A DNA stretch of 55,767 nt. It comes from Vicingus sp036171675. GTDB lineage: Bacteria; Bacteroidota; Bacteroidia; Flavobacteriales_E; Vicingaceae. Location: assembly GCA_036171675.1 (NCBI GenBank), contig JAVHRO010000026.1, forward strand, positions 1 to 55,767, written 5' to 3'. Below the pieces are notes generated by a model. It searched no databases, was not told the DNA's origin, and saw only the letters and a list, made by a program, of their open reading frames with translations. Both the position numbers and the translations under genes were made by a program. Position 1 is the stretch's first letter; each line of letters starts with the position of its first letter. Below are positions 54,555-55,767 of this stretch, in pieces.

Positions 54555-55157
54555 ATGATACATCCAAACACTGAAGTTCGCCTTGTAAGTCCCGAGATTG
54601 GTCTTGGCGTTTTTGCTACTGCCTTTATTCCAAAAGGTACAATTACTTATGTTATGGACGAAATGGAACTGGTTTACCCAGAAGGGCATAGATTTCTTAC
54701 AGATAGCCATTATCGAAAACATGTGGAAAAATTTTCCTATACCGATCAAAATGGAACTAGAATAGTAAGTTGGGATCTAGCTAAATACATGAATCATTAT
54801 TGTGATAGAAATTCAATAAGCACTGGATATGGGTTTGAAATTGCTATTAAAGACATTCAAACTGGCGAACAAATTACTGATGACTACGGTGCTTTAAACA
54901 TTGAGGAGTCTATGAAATGTTACTGTGGTAAATCAAATTGTAGAGGAGTTATTAACCCTGATGATTTAGTTTCTTTTGCAAAAGAATGGGATAAAGAAAT
55001 AATGCCAGCAATAAAAAATATAAAAAATGTTGAACAACCATTGTATTATTATGTTGATGATGTTACCAAAAATAATTTAGAAAATTTTTTAAAATCTGGA
55101 CAAAATTTTTCTTCAGTTAAAAACCTTTATTACGATAGGTTAAAGATATACAAATAA
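54555..55157 (+). CDS. SET-domain protein (probable lysine methyltransferase)
   Basis: A 200-residue protein with the complete SET fold. GLGVFATAFIPKGTITY (16-32) is the first SAM-binding segment. MNHYCDRNS at 79-87 is the NHxC motif, and ITDDYG at 107-112 is the ExTxDYG segment. A post-SET cluster CYCGKSNCRG (122-131) supplies Cys122, Cys124 and Cys129, which with Cys83 can bind zinc. The C-terminal 70 residues are helical and charged, without known motif. SET enzymes methylate lysine in proteins; bacterial members are uncommon and their substrates are mostly unknown. No histone-like gene is adjacent. It is transcribed alone, divergent from the methyltransferase, and ends 34 bases before an IS remnant. 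Confidence 0.86.
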   Translation: MIHPNTEVRLVSPEIGLGVFATAFIPKGTITYVMDEMELVYPEGHRFLTDSHYRKHVEKFSYTDQNGTRIVSWDLAKYMNHYCDRNSISTGYGFEIAIKDIQTGEQITDDYGALNIEESMKCYCGKSNCRGVINPDDLVSFAKEWDKEIMPAIKNIKNVEQPLYYYVDDVTKNNLENFLKSGQNFSSVKNLYYDRLKIYK

Positions 55158-55190
55158 CAGGGCAAGCTCCCACTTTTACATTTAAGACTT

Positions 55191-55460
55191 TCAGCAAATA
55201 CTTTTCACTCCATCCAGCTTTAAGGCTTTTACCTGCAATTCCTGGCTTCTCTGATTTTCGTTTTTCAATAAATTTAAAGCAATTTTTAGAGGTATTGAGT
55301 AATTCTGAGCAGCATCTTTATTTCTTTTTCTTGATGCATCTTCTGAGAAAGCAACATCTAATGTCCAATGTAGTTTATTTTCAACTTCCCAATGAGATCG
55401 AATGTTTTGTTGGTAGTTTTTAGCATTATCTTGTAAGCTTGAAATATAGTACCTTGTTAA
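55191..55460 (-). pseudogene. Remnant of an ISAs1-type transposase (C-terminal end only)
   Basis: Read on the minus strand from about 55460 to the TGA at 55191-55193, the sequence encodes TRYYISSLQDNAKNYQQNIR, then SHWEVENKLHWTLDVAF and SEDASRKRNKDAAQNYS, ending ALNLLKNEN and about 20 further residues. RSHW, then ENxLHW and LDVxFxED, are hallmarks of ISAs1-family (H-repeat) transposases, including the last catalytic Glu in the RSHWEVEN stretch. Only about 85 of some 370 residues remain; an in-frame stop (TAG) lies just upstream, so it is dead. A direct repeat marks the truncated edge. Confidence 0.8.
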
Positions 55461-55498
55461 TGTCTAATTAATAGTACCACCTTGTTAATGTCTAATTA
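55447..55498. repeat. Two near-identical direct repeats at the broken end of the transposase
   Basis: TAGTACCTTGTTAATGTCTAATTA (55447-55470) and the same with an extra ACC (55472-55498) lie side by side. Copy 1 overlaps the last readable transposase codons, so the break happened at this repeat or the repeat arose by the event. Confidence 0.75.
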
Positions 55499-55634
55499 TA
55501 TGACAAATGGAATGAAATGGAATTCATGAGAACCTTAATTTAAAATAAAAAAGACTCGAATAAAATGATATACCAATTAAATCTAATCGCTTTAGAATTC
55601 AATATTTTTATATTTGTGTAGAATTATATTGAAT

Positions 55635-55689
55635 ACGAGAATCCTTCGATACAATTCCGATGAAAAATCAGAATCACTCAGGATGACAG
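55635..55689. repeat. Probable dispersed intergenic repeat
   Basis: GAATCCTTCGAT...CACTCAGGATGACAG resembles the short dispersed repeats (CCTTCGA...CTCAGGATGACA type) often seen between genes in Bacteroidota. Then CCCGCCAGGGCGAAACGAAGTG (55719-55740) is a GC-richer piece, unlike its surroundings. No gene is seen from 55500 to the window end. Confidence 0.42.
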
Positions 55690-55767
55690 CCAGAGCGAAA
55701 GATTGTGCGTTCTATTTACCCGCCAGGGCGAAACGAAGTGCAGACATAATAAGAATTATAAGAAAAA

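Noticed and set aside
54540..54749. Minus-strand open frame over the start of the SET gene
   Set aside because: Antisense to the conserved SET N-terminus; no independent support.

Overview
This AT-rich window is chromosomal DNA of a Bacteroidota bacterium, most likely a free-living, probably aquatic member of the Flavobacteriales or a close relative. The main evidence is the type IX secretion system (T9SS) signature: a giant adhesin with a gliding-motility-type (CHU_C, type B) C-terminus beside a PorP/SprF protein, two proteins with type A sorting tails, a PorE-like TPR/PD40/OmpA protein with two relatives, ribosomal protein THX, and promoters of the Bacteroidota type (TTTG, about 20 bases, TAnnTTTG). 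This is inferred from gene content; the species cannot be named.

Layout. 1-6.5 kb: a small secreted protein, the 1633-residue adhesin and its PorP/SprF partner. 6.6-9 kb: pyrR-pyrB, a cyclophilin and thioredoxin. 9-16.6 kb (minus strand): DNA polymerase III alpha with a fused proofreading exonuclease, an RluA-family pseudouridine synthase overlapping a TPR/PD40 protein, and panB. 16.7-20.3 kb: a lipoprotein, dnaK and a DUF3820 protein. 20.3-27.6 kb (minus): a secreted thermolysin-like protease, a TPR/PD40/SPOR protein and a sulfotransferase. 27.8-33.6 kb: a T9SS cargo protein, a small lipoprotein, hutI, aroC and a dicarboxylate/amino-acid symporter. 33.7-38.7 kb: an AsmA-like protein, the PorE-like OmpA protein and tRNA-Ser(GGA). 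38.7-44.7 kb: a membrane protein, an MBL-fold hydrolase, a 1073-residue mosaic outer-membrane protein, an M20 amidohydrolase and THX. 44.8-55.2 kb: clpC, gyrA, a TPR protein, a LysE-type exporter, pfkA, a THUMP RNA methyltransferase and a SET-domain protein. The last 600 bases are a decayed ISAs1-type transposase end followed by a probable dispersed intergenic repeat.

Much of the window is core metabolism and information processing. The accessory signal lies in the cell envelope: the adhesin module, the protease, the three TPR/PD40 proteins with three different C-terminal endings, the AsmA-like protein and the TolB/BamA-like mosaic. The most distinctive sequence observations are an apparently exact 645-bp tandem duplication inside the adhesin gene, several genes whose predicted -7 box lies 4-10 bases from the start codon (probable leaderless mRNAs), a tRNA promoter embedded in the end of the preceding gene, and a bacterial SET-domain protein with an intact post-SET cysteine cluster. 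I found no CRISPR array, prophage or clear defence island.
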